The notes under the pieces are model-generated. The model saw only the letters and a program-made list of their open reading frames with translations. It did no database searches and had not been told where the DNA came from. Positions 11,952 through 23,571 of a stretch of 64,000 nucleotides of DNA are shown in pieces (positions within the stretch are counted from its first letter, which is position 1; each line of letters begins with the position of its first letter). The DNA is from Aralia elata (Eukaryota; Streptophyta; Magnoliopsida; Apiales; Araliaceae): NCBI GenBank assembly GCA_034770075.1, contig CM068378.1, positions 45,040,508 through 45,104,507 of the forward strand. The letters run 5' to 3'. The position numbers were made by a program, and so were the translations under genes.

Positions 11952-13429
11952 TGTGACGCCCCCAGATTCGGGTCTCCAAATACCCGGATCCGGTCATCAC
12001 GATCCACTACTAACATTCACCTCTAACAACATATGGTAACTAAAATGCGGAATATAATAAACATACATTGTTCATTACAAAGGTGTTACTAGTCCCAGAA
12101 TACAAAAACCTTAAACGCTTACACAAATCCATACCATAAATAAATAGCAGGGTTTAAATTACATTAACAGTAATTAACTACACATAAGTTTAAAATCTGC
12201 TACATGAAGTCTATTACTTTATCTTTTCTTTCCCTTTGTTCTTCCCTGACGTCTCGGGTTTAGCTGCAATGAAGTCATGATATAGCAAGGATGAGCAACG
12301 AGTTTGCTCAGCAAGTTTAAAGTACAACAATAAGGATATATCATGATGGAAGGGATATAGAAAGAGATTTCAACAATAGAATTATCAGAAGCAATAACAA
12401 TAAATGCTTTTAGAAAAATTGGTAGTCAAATAGACTTTGAACAATAACTTCCAAAGGAGTCAATAGCTAGTTGATCCTCTGGTTACTAGCTACAAAATGA
12501 GTACTTGAGGGGATCAGCCTCGCGTACGCTATGTGTATGCATAACATTTAATTCCGCTAGTTATACCTTATATACGGTACCTAGGGTACTCCCTTATAAT
12601 AAAAGGGGTGTTCATTCAGTCTAAGAATCCTTACCATTGATTGGTTCGAATAGCTTTTATAAATTATTACATACGTGCCTGACCGAGACAAGGGTTCAAA
12701 CTTAATCATGAATAGTTCGTGAATTTCAGAACTTAAATAATTATACGAATTCAAATGCACAAGTGCGAATGCCAATGAATACATAGATGTGGAATAATTT
12801 TAAAAATAATTAGACCACTTAAGACATGCTTGGAGATAAGATTCAAGCTTAAAGAATAACTTGCAATAATATATACCTTTTGCACGAATTAAAAATAATG
12901 CATAAGGTTTAGAAATATTGCTCAATGTAAAAGTTGAGTAAGATAGAACTTGCATTCAATATACTGAAAGAATGGGATTAGGGAACTTGCCTGTTTGCTC
13001 AGCTACACTTAAATCTTAGCTTTAATTAATTGACCTTGAATAACCTATCAGTTGATAAAGTCGGTTTATCCATTAGCATTGCATACTGTATATCGATACA
13101 CTCACTTATGCTATTTATTTAGCAGAATAAACATTTCGCATTCCTTTATTAACTCCATTATCATTAAATTACTAATCAATATTGTGCTAATCAGAAATTA
13201 CTGAATGACCCTCAGTTATTAACTCAATAACTAATCATGCTTATTGGATATTCAACTTAGCAATATTTAGTAACCCAAGTATTATTTACAACTCTAAATA
13301 ATAAACTGATTAATGCATTACTAGCTAACAGTGTCAACAAATAAATAGGTTATTTAATATTCATTCATACTTAGCTATTATTCCCTTTCAAGAGAATTTA
13401 CGAAAATATTTCCCTTATTTAACATTAAC

Positions 13430-14330
13430 TAGAAAATTAATGTATCACTCTATCCATACTTAATTGTTAATAAGAATTAAGTTCTTATTATCTTTATTTA
13501 TTATTAAATGAGAAATAATAAATAATTTACTTTACTCACATTAAATCATTAATAACAATCAAATATTTAATATCTTTATTTATTACTCAATAATAAATAA
13601 TTATTTTATTAACTTATTCATACTTAATTATTATTTAATATTAATTAAATAATAATTAAATATTTGTTATCTTTATTTATCACTTACTGACAAATAATTA
13701 AAATATTAACTTAATTCATACTTTATTATTATTTAATAGTAATTAAGCAATAATCAACTATTTATTCACTTTATTTATTATTAAAGGATAAATGATAAAT
13801 AATTAATCTATTAATTTTATCCATACTCGGTTATTATTTAATAGTAGTTAAACAATAATCAAATATTTATTAGCTTTATTTATTATTTAAGGATAAATAA
13901 GAAATAATTAAATCATTAACTTTATTCATACTTGATTTTAATAGTAGTTAAGCAATAATCAAATATTTATTAGCTTTATTTATTATTTAAAGATAAATAA
14001 TAAATAATTAACTTATTAACTTTATTCATATTTAATTATTATTCAATATCAAATAATAATTAAATAATTATTTTATTAACTTTATTCATATTGAATTATT
14101 ATCCAATAATAATTAAATATTTACTACCTTTATTTATTATTCATTGATAATAATAAATAATTATTTTATTAACTTTATTCATACTTAATTATTATTTAAT
14201 ATTAATAATAAAATATTTATAATCTTTATTTATTATTAGGTATCAAATAATAAATAATTAATTTATTAATTTTACTTAATTATTATTTAATATTAATTAA
14301 ATAATAATTAAGTAATAATTATTTTATTAG
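13430..14330. repeat. A+T-rich degenerate tandem repeat in LTR D
   Basis: About eight diverged copies of a unit near 95-100 bp, each with a CTTTATTTATTA core (about 13495, 13577, 13671, 13770, 13875, 13975, 14129, 14224) and an intervening TTATTCATACTTAATTATTATTTAAT phrase. Almost no G or C. It is non-coding. Confidence 0.75.
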
Positions 14331-14920
14331 TGTATCATTATGGTATTACAAAATAACAGTGTTAGTGTTCGCATTATAACAACATTAGTAAATTCAACCA
14401 CACACAACACTTTACTAGAGTTATTAGGCCTAACTGACTGCTCATTGTGAGTCCAACAAGTCGCCGAATCAACAGAAGGGCCAAGCTACAAAATGATCCC
14501 TCACAGACATTATAGCGAACACATGGTATGCATCCTAAAGCACTACACTGACCAAATCGTTGAACCAAAAATCAACTGCCAGAACCTATGGTTCTTTGTG
14601 CACACCAGGTTCCCAATTAAAGAATTAATATAGTACAAATATCCCAATACAGAACAACCATAATCTAAATACAGTATTATAAGCCAACACAATCGGCAAC
14701 TACACAGAACACAAACCATATCCCAATCTAAACAAACCAAACTAAGTACACAAGAAGAAATTTATACAAAACCCAATACAGATAATTAGCACAGTGGTTT
14801 AATAAATCCTCGCTATACCTTGGTGTTGACCGGACTGCTACTCTTCTTATTCTACCGAAATATGAAACGAATTCGGACATCCACTATTGGCCTCCCCTGT
14901 CTCCTTGCTGCGATTTCTAG

Positions 14921-14924
14921 TATA

Positions 14925-14955
<31 letters not shown>

Positions 14956-14956
14956 T
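14921..14956. repeat. TA microsatellite followed by a T-run
   Basis: About thirteen TA units followed by about ten T residues, within LTR D. Simple repeat. Confidence 0.95.
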
Positions 14957-15039
14957 CTACTGTGAACTCTCAAGAACAAGGGAATCGGCAGCTTGGACCT
15001 TCAATTTATAGGAAATTGGTTACCCAATTGTTGGGCAAT

Positions 15040-16036
15040 TGATAGACTCCACGGCACGCTTGCGTGAGGTGGTCGTCGCCCGGATCGTTTCTAACAAGTT
15101 GATAGGATGGATAGCTTGCAACACCTTAACCCCTCGCCTATATGTAGACGGTAATCTTGGTACAATTGCTTGCAAATGAAGTTTGCGTAGGATGGACACC
15201 AACGACACCTCGACCCCTCGCTTATGTTGAAGCGGTAATCTTGGTACAATCGACGATTGATGCGGTAGAAGACGCCACACACAACTATGATTGGTTGTAT
15301 GATAAGTCAAATATGAATCTCAAAGAAAACTAAGGAATACTTAGGAATTCTCAAGAACCACAAGAAAAGAACAATCTCACAATAATGATGATAATCTGTA
15401 TATTAATTGGTGAAATTCAAGTTTACAATAGCACTTATTTATACTAGTTTTAGAAACAAACTAGAAGCTTCTAGAAGCACACACTCTTTGAAATACAAGC
15501 ACACAAATATGGAAATGTTGTAATCAGAACACATTTAATTGATCCTAAATACTGATATCATGTTTTGTATGAAAGAAGGTTCGAAAATCAAGAAAGTCAA
15601 AAAATAACAAATTGCATCCAGGAGGTTCTCGCCGGGGCGAGAGATTTGAACTGAAGATTTCTCGCCGGGGCGAGACTCTCGCCGGGGCGAGAGTTTTGGC
15701 TTGGAAAAACCTCGCCGAGGCGAGCCTCTCGCCGGGGCGAGAAAATTGGCCTGGATATTCTCGCCGGGGCGAGGTCAACCTGATACGAGCAAGCAATTTT
15801 CTTTCGCTGTTTGGTCCACCACGTCCATTCGCAACATGTTTACGGGCTTCATACACTTGGACTTCATCTCCATAACCTCTATGCTTGATCCAACCTCGTT
15901 CCATAGTTCATGGATCATTCCGTTAAGGCCATCTTTGAAGGTTTTAGCTCGAGCTCTAGTAACGGGTCCAAGTGGTAATTGTAATGGATCTTCTCGGGTT
16001 GTGTCATGGGTTCCTGGATTATAGATGTCCTCATCA
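15040..16036 (-). mobile_element. Left (3') LTR of element E, encodes the pol C-terminus
   Basis: In element sense it runs TGATGAGGACATC to GGAGTCTATCA, 997 bp. A TATAAATAA box is at about 15435-15443. The first 260 bases in sense are the last 85 or so codons of pol, and the coding frame passes through the PPT. Six hairpins follow at 15628-15773. Confidence 0.95.
15628..15773 (-). repeat. Hairpin array, left LTR of E (six units)
   Basis: CTCGCCGGGGCGAG units start at 15628, 15661, 15678, 15711, 15728 and 15760 (one has a central A). Start distances are 33, 17, 33, 17 and 32: two close pairs plus single flanking units. In LTR sense the array lies about 190-330 bp upstream of the TATA box, directly after the pol stop. 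Confidence 0.93.
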
Positions 16037-17577
16037 TACCTCTCCTCTTGAGAAGGATTTGTCCTCAAATCTTCACCTACATCAAACGGGCTTAGATCAG
16101 AAACATTGAAAGTTGCACTAACAGTATACTCACCGGGTAAGTCCAATTTGTAAGCATTGTTGTTAATGCGTTCAAGCACTTGAAATGGTCCATCTCCTCT
16201 TGGAAGTAATTTTGAACGCCTTTGAGCAGGAAATCTTTCCTTACGCATGTGTAGCCATACCCAATCCCCGGGTTCGAAGATTACTTGACGCCGACCCTTG
16301 TTGGCCTGTCGAGCATATTGATCCGTCTTCTTCTCAATGTTAAGCCTTGTCTTCTCATTTATCTGCTTAACAAAATCAGCCTTGTTTTTGCCATCCATGT
16401 TAGCATACTCAGAAATAGGTAAAGGTGCTAAATCCAATGGTGTTAAAGGATTAAAACCATACACAATTTCAAAAGGTGAAAATCTAGTAGCCGAGTGGAC
16501 AGACCTATTATAAGCAAACTCAACATGAGGTAAACATTCTTCCCAAAGCTTAATATTCTTATTAATGATAGCCCTCAATAATGCAGATAAGGTCCTATTT
16601 ACTACTTCCATTTGACCGTCAGTTTGTGGATGACAAGTAGTTGAAAACAACAGTTTAGTTCCTAGCTTACACCACAAAGTTTTCCAAAAATAGCTCAAGA
16701 ACTTAGCATCTCTATCCGAAACAATTGTTCGGGGCATGCCATGCAGACGCACAATATCTCTAAAGAATAAATCAGCAATATGGGATGCATCATCAGTTTT
16801 ATGACATGGAATGAAATGTGCCATTTTTGAAAATCTATCTACGACCACAAATATAGAATCATGACCATACTTAGATCTAGGTAAACCCAATACAAAATCC
16901 ATAGACAAATCAATCCAAGGTTCACTCGAAATTGGCAATGGTGTGTATAACCCATGGGGTTGAACACGAGATTTAGCTTGACGACAGGTAATGCACCTAT
17001 CACAAATTCGTTCCACATCTCGTTTCATATGGGGCCAATAGAAATGTTCTTTTAATACAGATAAGGTCTTATCAACACCAAAATGTCCCATCAAACCACC
17101 TCCATGTGATTCGCGAACCAATAGTTCACGTAAAGAACTTGCAGGTATACACAATCGATTCTCACGAAACAAGAACCCATCCATCTTGAAGTACTTACCT
17201 ACAACATTCTTTTCACAAATTTTAAACTCTTCACAGAAATCATGGTCATTAACATACAATTCTTTGATTTGTTCAAAACCAAGTAATTTTGTGTCGAGAG
17301 TATTTAACAACACATACCTTCTTGAGAGAACGTCGGCAATGACATTCTCCTTACCTTGCTTATACCGAATGACATACGGGAATGTCTCGATGAACTCCAT
17401 CCATCGTGCATGTCTCTTGTTCAACTTGTGTTGGCCTTTCAAATATTTCAATGATTCATGATCCGTGTGAATCACAAATTCCTTAGGCCACAGGTAATGT
17501 TGCCAAGTCTCCAAAGATCGAACCAAGGCATATAACTCCTTGTCATAGGTAGGATAGTTTAAAGCTGCTCCACTCAA
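15775..17577 (-). pseudogene. RNase H, integrase and C-terminal tail of element E
   Basis: This open reading frame of 600 codons continues the RT in the same frame after a TAA at 17611. RNase H comes first (YDKELYAL, HTDHESLKYL). The integrase zinc finger follows (HFG then CDRCITCRQ, near 17000-17090). The catalytic triad is intact (MDFVLG, SDRDAKF, and the Glu after HPQTDGQ). A GPF/Y-like segment and a tail with TRARAKTFKDGLNG complete it. The last 88 codons or so lie across the PPT and within the left LTR. The tail has the position of the CR motif of CRM elements and no obvious classical chromodomain. Integrase would insert the cDNA; without the upstream RT frame it cannot be made normally. 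Confidence 0.9.
16037..16049 (-). other. Polypurine tract of element E, inside the pol frame
   Basis: In element sense AAGAGGAGAGGTA lies directly before the LTR start TGATGAGG. The same bases encode part of the pol C-terminal tail, so the tract is constrained both as primer and as codons. Confidence 0.85.
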
Positions 17578-17610
17578 TTTTTCACTGAAATATGCAACGG
17601 GTTTTCCTTC

Positions 17611-18750
17611 TTACATCAACACAGCTCCAATGCCTAAACCTGAAGCATCACATTCAATTTCAAAAGTTTTAGTGAAATTTGGCAATACAAGTAAAGGAGC
17701 ATTAGTCAATTTCTCTTTAATCAAATTAAACGCTTTTTCCTGTGCATCACCCCACTTGAATCCTACACTCTTTTTGATTACTTCGGTGAGTGGTGTTGTG
17801 ACTTCGCTGAAATTCCTTACAAACCGTCTATAGAAACTCGCGAGTCCATGAAAGCTACGAACTTGACTGACATTAGTAGGAGTTGGCCATTCTTGGATTG
17901 CACGTACCTTTTCTTCGTCAACCTGTACTCCCTGTGTACTCACAACAAAACCAAGGAACACAACTCGATCCGTACAAAATGTGCATTTGTCCATATTAGC
18001 ATACAATTTTTCTTTTCGAAGCACATCTAGGACAGATTTTATATGCAATGCATGCTTAACTAAATCTTTGCTATAGATTAAGATATCATCAAAGTAGACA
18101 ACTACAAACTTTCCAATGAAGGAACGCAAAACATGGTTCATTAGTCTCATGAACGTGCTAGGAGCATTAGTTAAACCAAAAGATAAGACTAACCACTCAT
18201 ATAACCCATATTTTGTTTTAAAAACAGTTTTCCATTCATCGCCTTCATGCATTCTAATCTGATGATAGCCACTCTTTAAGTCAATTTTAGAAAACACACA
18301 AGATCCATGCAATTCATCCAACATGTCATCTAACCTAGGAATGGGATGCCGATATTTTACCGTGATGTTATTTACCGCTCGACAATCAATGCACATACGC
18401 CACTTCCCATCTTTCTTAGGTACTAAAATAACAGGAACCGCACATGGACTCATGCTTTCCCTTACAAAACCTTTGTCCATTAGCTCGTCAACTTGCCTTT
18501 GCAATTCCTTTGTTTCCTCGGGATTGCTTCGGTATGCCGGGCGATTTGGAATGGTCGCGCCTGGGACAAAGTCAATTTGATGCTCAATTCCCCGAATTGG
18601 TGGTAATCCTTGTGGAAGTTCCTCGGGAAATACATCCTGATAATCCTGTAAAAGAGTAGAAACAACACTAGGCAAAGAAGGATTATTAGCGTTAGTATTT
18701 AAAAGTGCCTCCTTATACCGAACTATAATCATTGGCTTTTTAGAATCCAA
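17611..18750 (-). pseudogene. Reverse transcriptase of element E
   Basis: The Ty3/gypsy RT has motifs in order: VDELMDKGFV, VPKKDGKWRMCIDCRAVN, FSKIDLKSGYHQI, LTNAPSTFMRL, and the catalytic box YFDDILIYSK (near 18070-18110). The following RNase H start CDASGLGIGAVLM ends at an in-frame TAA (17611-17613). The frame to the next open piece is unbroken, so this is a simple nonsense change. The sequence before the ATG at 18750 continues the domain upstream out of frame with gag-protease, so a frameshift lies near 18760-18775. Confidence 0.9.
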
Positions 18751-18758
18751 AGCTCGCC

Positions 18759-20513
18759 TTACATCACTCCTTTTTGCAAAAATGTTTGTTTTTCTCTCTT
18801 CTTTCTTTTTTCTCTCTCTTTTGTTTTCTTTTCATGATCTCTCTGTAAGTGTATTTGATCCTCATGCACTTGTTTTGGTGACATAGGACACAAGGTAACT
18901 TTTCTTTGATTGTGAACAAAAGAGTACTCATTAGTAAAACCATCGTGTTTTACTCGTCGATCGAACTGCCAAGGTCTCCCAAGTAGTAAATGACCTGCCT
19001 GCATAGGGACTACATCACAAAGGATCTCATCAACATACTTTCCAATTGTAAACGGCACTGATACTTGCTTGGTAACTTTAATATCGCCGCTGTCATTGAG
19101 CCACTGCAATCGGTATGGGTGAGGATGTTTGGATGTTGTAAGTCCCAATTTCTCCACCATGGTGATGCTTGCCACATTTGTACAACTCCCACCATCAATT
19201 ACAACACAACAGATCTTACCATTTACCATGCACCGAGTATGAAATAGATTCTCTCTTTGCTCGCTACTTTCTTCTTTTACCTGTGTACTAAGCATTCTCC
19301 GTGTAACCAATACTTCGCCATGCATAGCAACCTCTCTATCTTCCTCCAATGGTGGCATAGAGTCATTGTCACTATCTTCTTCCTCGGTCTCCAAATCCCC
19401 ATTATCAAGCAATAACATAGTTCTTTGATTTGGGCATTGATTTGCAATATGTCCCCTGCCTTGACATTTAAAGCATACAATATCTCGATTACGACTAGTA
19501 GAAGGTGTATTAGTTTTACCTTGCACTACTTGAGTAGCCGCTCCTTGCTTGATTTCTGGCTTTGGTTTGAAAACAGTTGGCTTTTCCTCACGCTTCACAT
19601 TATTGGTTTTCCATGATGAACCTGTGGTAGGATTTGTTCGTTGGCCACCTCTCCTCTTAAGTTGCTTCTCTATTTTGATAGCCATGTGCACCATGTCTTC
19701 CAACACCACATAATGTTGACGCTCCACCAAATCTGCAATATCCCAATTTAAACCTGCTGAAAATCGGGCCATGGTTGCCTCATTATCCTCGTCGATGTCA
19801 ACTCTAGACATTAGCATCTCCATTTCCTTGAAGTAGTCCTCCACACTCTTGCTTCCCTGTCTCAAATTTTGTAAGTTTCGAAACAGATCTCGATAGTAGT
19901 GGCTTGGGACAAACCTCTTTTTCATTACAGCTTTCATTTCTGCCCAAGTCTCTATTGGACGTTCCCTGCACCTCCTTCGGCTGGTCATTAATTGATCCCA
20001 CCAAGTAACTGCATAGTCTGAAAATTCGGTAGCTGCAATTCTAACTTTCTTGAGATCCGAGTAGTTGTGACATTTAAAGATCCACTCCATTTTCTTCTCC
20101 CAATCTAAGTAAGCCTCGGGATCACTTCTGCCTTGGAATGTGGGAATTTTCATTTTGATGCTTTCAAGATTGTTGTCCTCTCGATTTCGGCCGCCTCTAT
20201 CCCTTGCAAAATGTCTCCTAGGGATAAAGTCAGTTTCTCGATCCTCTTCCTCACTAAATCTTTCATCATAGTAATTTGTTTCCTCTAGCCTTGCTTCCTT
20301 TTGTTGGGTTTTTCCTTTTGGGCGCCCACCCGGAGGGATTTGAGTTTGTTCCCCTCGAGTGTCACTCAATTGATCGATGCGATCATGCACTTGTTCCATA
20401 GCCATCCCCAATTGTCTAGAAAATTCTTTCATCATAGCCTCCATCATGAGTTTTGGGTCAAAATTCGATGTAGAAGGTTCATTTTCAATTGTCTTATCTC
20501 TTGTGTTAGACAT
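18759..20513 (-). pseudogene. gag and aspartic protease of element E
   Basis: I take the ATG at 20513 (MSNTRDKTIE) as the start; the open frame runs further up to 20648, but those codons lie in the leader. The capsid region has IPTFQGRSDPEAYLDWE and a CRM-like VLEDMVHMAIKIEKQLKR. One CCHC knuckle (CFKCQGRGHIANQC) lies near 19440-19490. The protease site is CVVIDGGSCTNV (near 19170-19210), a D-G-G variant common in plant chromoviruses. The frame ends at 18759 just after the shift that separates it from RT. This is the Gag-protease part of a single Gag-Pol polyprotein. Confidence 0.9.
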
Positions 20514-20934
20514 ATTTCCTGCAAAATAAAGATTAGTAGAAAACAAGTTCCTCACCACTCCCTTATGTGTTTCACTCAAACAATATATCACACAAATATG
20601 AATCGCTCGTGTATCACACAAATGGCTTTTACCCTCTAGTAATCTCACTACTCTTGCCTTTTTCCGCTCATAGTTCTTACTAATAGGTTCTTTTTTGAAT
20701 TCTCACAAATATTACCTCAATTTTCTAATTACAATCCAATAATAACTTATCAAGACACAATATAGAAAGTACGACTCTTCACAAGACTTCCAACTGCCAA
20801 ATATGATTCTTGCAAAAGAAAATCCCAATGGTAACAATTCACAATACAATTTTTCTGCTATATATTTTATGCATTTTTTTTTTTGCCTATAATTCAACAA
20901 TAAAAGTAAAGATAAGTAACTTGATAGGAAACTT
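20514..20934 (-). mobile_element. 5' leader of element E
   Basis: Untranslated region between PBS and gag start, A+T-rich in its PBS-proximal half. No gene seen. Confidence 0.75.
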
Positions 20935-20947
20935 AGCTTTGATACCA
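20935..20947 (-). other. Primer-binding site of element E (tRNA-Met type)
   Basis: On the minus strand TGGTATCAAAGCT lies two bases inside the right LTR boundary. It is a tRNA-Met type site with one change (A for G) from the usual TGGTATCAGAGC. Confidence 0.9.
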
Positions 20948-20949
20948 AA

Positions 20950-21946
20950 TGATAGACTCCACGGCACGCTTGCGTGAGGTGGTCGTCGCCCGGATCGTTT
21001 CTAACAAGTTGATAGGATGGATAGCTTGCAACACCTTAACCCCTCGCCTATATGTAGACGGTAATCTTGGTACAATTGCTTGCAAATGAAGTTTGCGTAG
21101 GATGGACACCAACGACACCTCGACCCCTCGCTTATGTTGAAGCGGTAATCTTGGTACAATCGACGATTGATGCGGTAGAAGACGCCACACACAACTATGA
21201 TTGGTTGTATGATAAGTCAAATATGAATCTCAAAGAAAACTAAGGAATACTTAGGAATTCTCAAGAACCACAAGAAAAGAACAATCTCACAATAATGATG
21301 ATAATCTGAATATTAATTGGTGAAATTCAAGTTTACAATAGCACCTATTTATACTAGTTTTAGAAACAAACTAGAAGCTTCTAGAAGCACACACTCTTTG
21401 AAATACAAGCACACAAATATGGAAATGTTGTAATCAGAACACATTTAATTGATCCTAAATACTGATATCATGTTTTGTATGAAAGAAGGTTCAAAAATCA
21501 AGAAAGTCAAAAAATAACAAATTGCATCCAGGAGGTTCTCGCCGGGACGAGAGATTTGAACTGAAGATTTCTCGTCGGGGCGAGACTCTCGCCGGGGCGA
21601 GAGTTTTGGCTTGGAAAAACCTCGTCGGGGCGAGCCTCTCGCCGGGGCGAGAAAATTGGCCTGGATATTCTCGCCGGGGCGAGGTCAACCTGATACGAGC
21701 AAGCAGTTTTCTTTCGCTGTTTGGTCCACCACGTCCATTCGCAACATGTTTACGGGCTTCATACACTTGGACTTCATCTCCATAACCTCTATGCTTGATC
21801 CAACCTCGTTCCATAGTTCATGGATCATTCCGTTAAGGCCATCTTTGAAGGTTTTAGCTCGAGCTCTAGTAACGGGTCCAAGTGGTAATTGTAATGGATC
21901 TTCTCGGGTTGTGTCATGGGTTCCTGGATTATGGATGTCCTCATCA
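20950..21946 (-). mobile_element. Right (5') LTR of element E
   Basis: This 997-bp LTR is almost identical to 15040-16036. Four of the nine differences I count fall in the hairpin array (21538-21683), where CTCGCC has become CTCGTC twice and a G became A in another. It carries an untranslated copy of the pol tail (frame 22014-21685 on the minus strand, entering from D). Confidence 0.95.
21538..21683 (-). repeat. Hairpin array, right LTR of E
   Basis: Same six-unit layout as the left LTR, starting at 21538, with identical spacing. Several stems are damaged by C-to-T or G-to-A changes at CG sites, whereas the left copy has nearly all stems perfect. Confidence 0.9.
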
Positions 21947-21951
21947 GCAAT

Positions 21952-22924
21952 ATCCCAATTGATCGGGCAATGACCAACGGTAGGAACGTGGCAGCGACCG
22001 ATCGTCCCCATCATGCCTCGTCAATCACCCAGCTAGCACCGGTCGGTAAATCTCGAGCTGCGTAACCCTCACCGGTCAAATTGCCGGACTTTCTGGAACC
22101 TTTGGTCCATTCGGTCGCCCCTTGGAAGTCCTGATTAACCACCCATCGACGCGTCTCCCTTAGCCCTACCGGTCGATTCTTCACGTCACCGCGCCGACCT
22201 CCTTTCCCCGTCCACTCGATTGATCGCTGGCTTGGGTCTGCTAGGGACTTAGCCCTGCTCTGCACCCAGTCGAATTTTGGTTTGAAATTTCTAAGCTCGG
22301 TTGTCTGAGTTGAGGATTTGGGGTTGCTCGTTTGGGAGCCCTCAATTTGGTATGCCAATTGGGTTTTCCCCAATCCTTAGCAACCGACCCAACCCGACCG
22401 GAACTAAAATGGTTTAAGGAAATGGGCTCAGCCCAATTGATTTAATTAGTAAGTAGTTTCCCACTCGGTCGGCCCAACAAGGGAAATAAAGGAAATTGGG
22501 CTTGCCTAATCAAAATTTGGGTCTATTGAAATAAAAGTAAATAGCCCAACTTGTTTATTAAAATTCTTAACACTATGCTCTAATATTTAAATCGAATTAA
22601 ATAATTAAATTAGTTAATTATTTATAATATTTATTTCAACCATAATTCTTTATGCGAATTATTTAAATCCGATAATAATAAATGAAATTATTTATTAATC
22701 CTTCCAAATTTTTCTTGCCAATAAATTCGTAGGGTTGACTCAATGATTTATTCCGGACTATCAGTGAGCCCCTTTAATGCAAGGAAAAATTATTGGACCA
22801 TATAATTATGTAATTAAATAATAACGTTTACATGGATCCAATTAAATCCGAAAAATTATATAAAATGAATTTCATTTGTCAAAATAAATTGTACAAGGTT
22901 TTTAAAAAATTCCTGGGCATTACA
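21952..22924 (-). mobile_element. LTR D continued: G+C-rich block and U3 start
   Basis: At 21960-22480 there is a G+C-rich block with repeated ACCGGTCGG, CCGACCGG and ACCGGTC words. The rest is A+T-rich to the D end. The 22011-22373 reading frame has no recognisable domain and I treat it as chance. In minus sense this is the beginning of the LTR. Confidence 0.7.
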
Positions 22925-23571
22925 CCATCTCGTTACATGTGTTTATGGGTGAGTGCGTTTTACGCTCCATCTCAACCCACCACATGTTTTTCTTTTGAGA
23001 CAAAATTTTTCAGTTTTTACTCTCAATTCTTTTTCAAATTTCCAATTTTTTTCACATGGTCCTGCAAACAAGATAAGCAGTTACACAGTTCTAAATCATG
23101 AAATCAGTGCACAAAGTCAACTCCACAGATAACTTAGTCAAGTAAACATGTATCTCATACTCAAGTACTCATGCAATACCAATTCAATCTAAATCACTCA
23201 ACTATGGGTCCTAACTTCATTATCATCATTTATCAATTAATTCAGCATCAAACAAATTCAATCAATGGCATCAATCTTCATTCTAAAACCAAAAACCTTT
23301 AAAAACTTGACCAAACAAAAAATTGTTTTTTCACAAAACAACTCAGATTTTCACATTTAAAGTAAACCTACCCTATACTATCCTAAACCTAAACCCCTCC
23401 CCCACACTCAAACCTTACATTGTCCCCAATGTAAGACAATCATGCAAAGACGAGATAAAAAAAAACAAATAAATAAATAAAAAGGGATAGAAAAGCAAAT
23501 CTGATGTCTTGGGTTGCCTCCCAAGTAGCGCATTTGGTTAACATCGTTAGCCCGACATCGATTCTCCTCAA
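22925..23571 (-). mobile_element. 3' untranslated part of element C, inner piece
   Basis: It begins with the CCATC target duplication of D. One more short-repeat copy (GTGCGTTTTACGCTCCATCTC) is near 22952. A segment with TGGGTTGCCTCCCAAGTAGCGC (about 23509-23531) resembles a phrase I associate with the region downstream of pol in Athila-type elements. No env-like gene. Confidence 0.65.

Larger units (their letters stand above)
15040..21946 (-). mobile_element. Element E: nearly complete CRM-like chromovirus, youngest insertion
   Basis: This 6907-bp element has two 997-bp LTRs, a tRNA-Met PBS, PPT and gag-pol, and TSD GCAAT at 15035-15039 and 21947-21951. By my count the LTRs differ at 9 of 997 positions, so it is young. 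Gag, the D-G-G protease variant and the pol C-terminus that runs into the LTR are typical of CRM-type chromoviruses, a lineage often enriched at plant centromeres; the lineage call is from motif style only. One frameshift and one stop break pol. Confidence 0.92.
11952..22924 (-). mobile_element. Element D: solo LTR of a Tekay-like family, split by element E
   Basis: The ends are TGTGACGCCCCC at 11952 and GGGCATTACA at 22924, flanked by CCATC at 11947-11951 and 22925-22929. Removing E (15040-21951) leaves about 4.06 kb with no gag or pol, PBS or PPT, which fits a long solo LTR. In minus sense it ends CCGAATCTGGGGGCGTCACA, very like the LTR end of element B. A segment near 12280-12330 (AGCAAGGATGAGCAACGAG) matches a similar place in B (31305-31345). 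It is therefore a related but distinct family. Confidence 0.85.

Noticed and set aside
15612..15875. Plus-strand reading frames over hairpin arrays (also 11161-11445, 15701-16024, 21522-21785, 30032-30316, 50645-50902) with Arg-Gly-Glu rich products
   Set aside because: They are translations of the CTCGCCGGGGCGAG repeats in LTRs, on the strand opposite to the element. Different LTR copies give different frames and there is no conserved protein.
18323..20639. Several plus-strand frames (18323-18580, 20301-20639 and others) opposite E gag-pol
   Set aside because: They are shadows of the conserved minus-strand coding sequence.
22011..22373. Minus-strand frame of 120 codons in LTR D
   Set aside because: It lies in the G+C-rich block of an LTR, has no recognisable domain and no partner frame elsewhere.
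22925..23571. Search for an env-like gene in Athila-like element C
   Set aside because: The two 3' pieces (22925-23571 and 11500-11951) together hold about 1.1 kb with no long frame, signal peptide or membrane segment.
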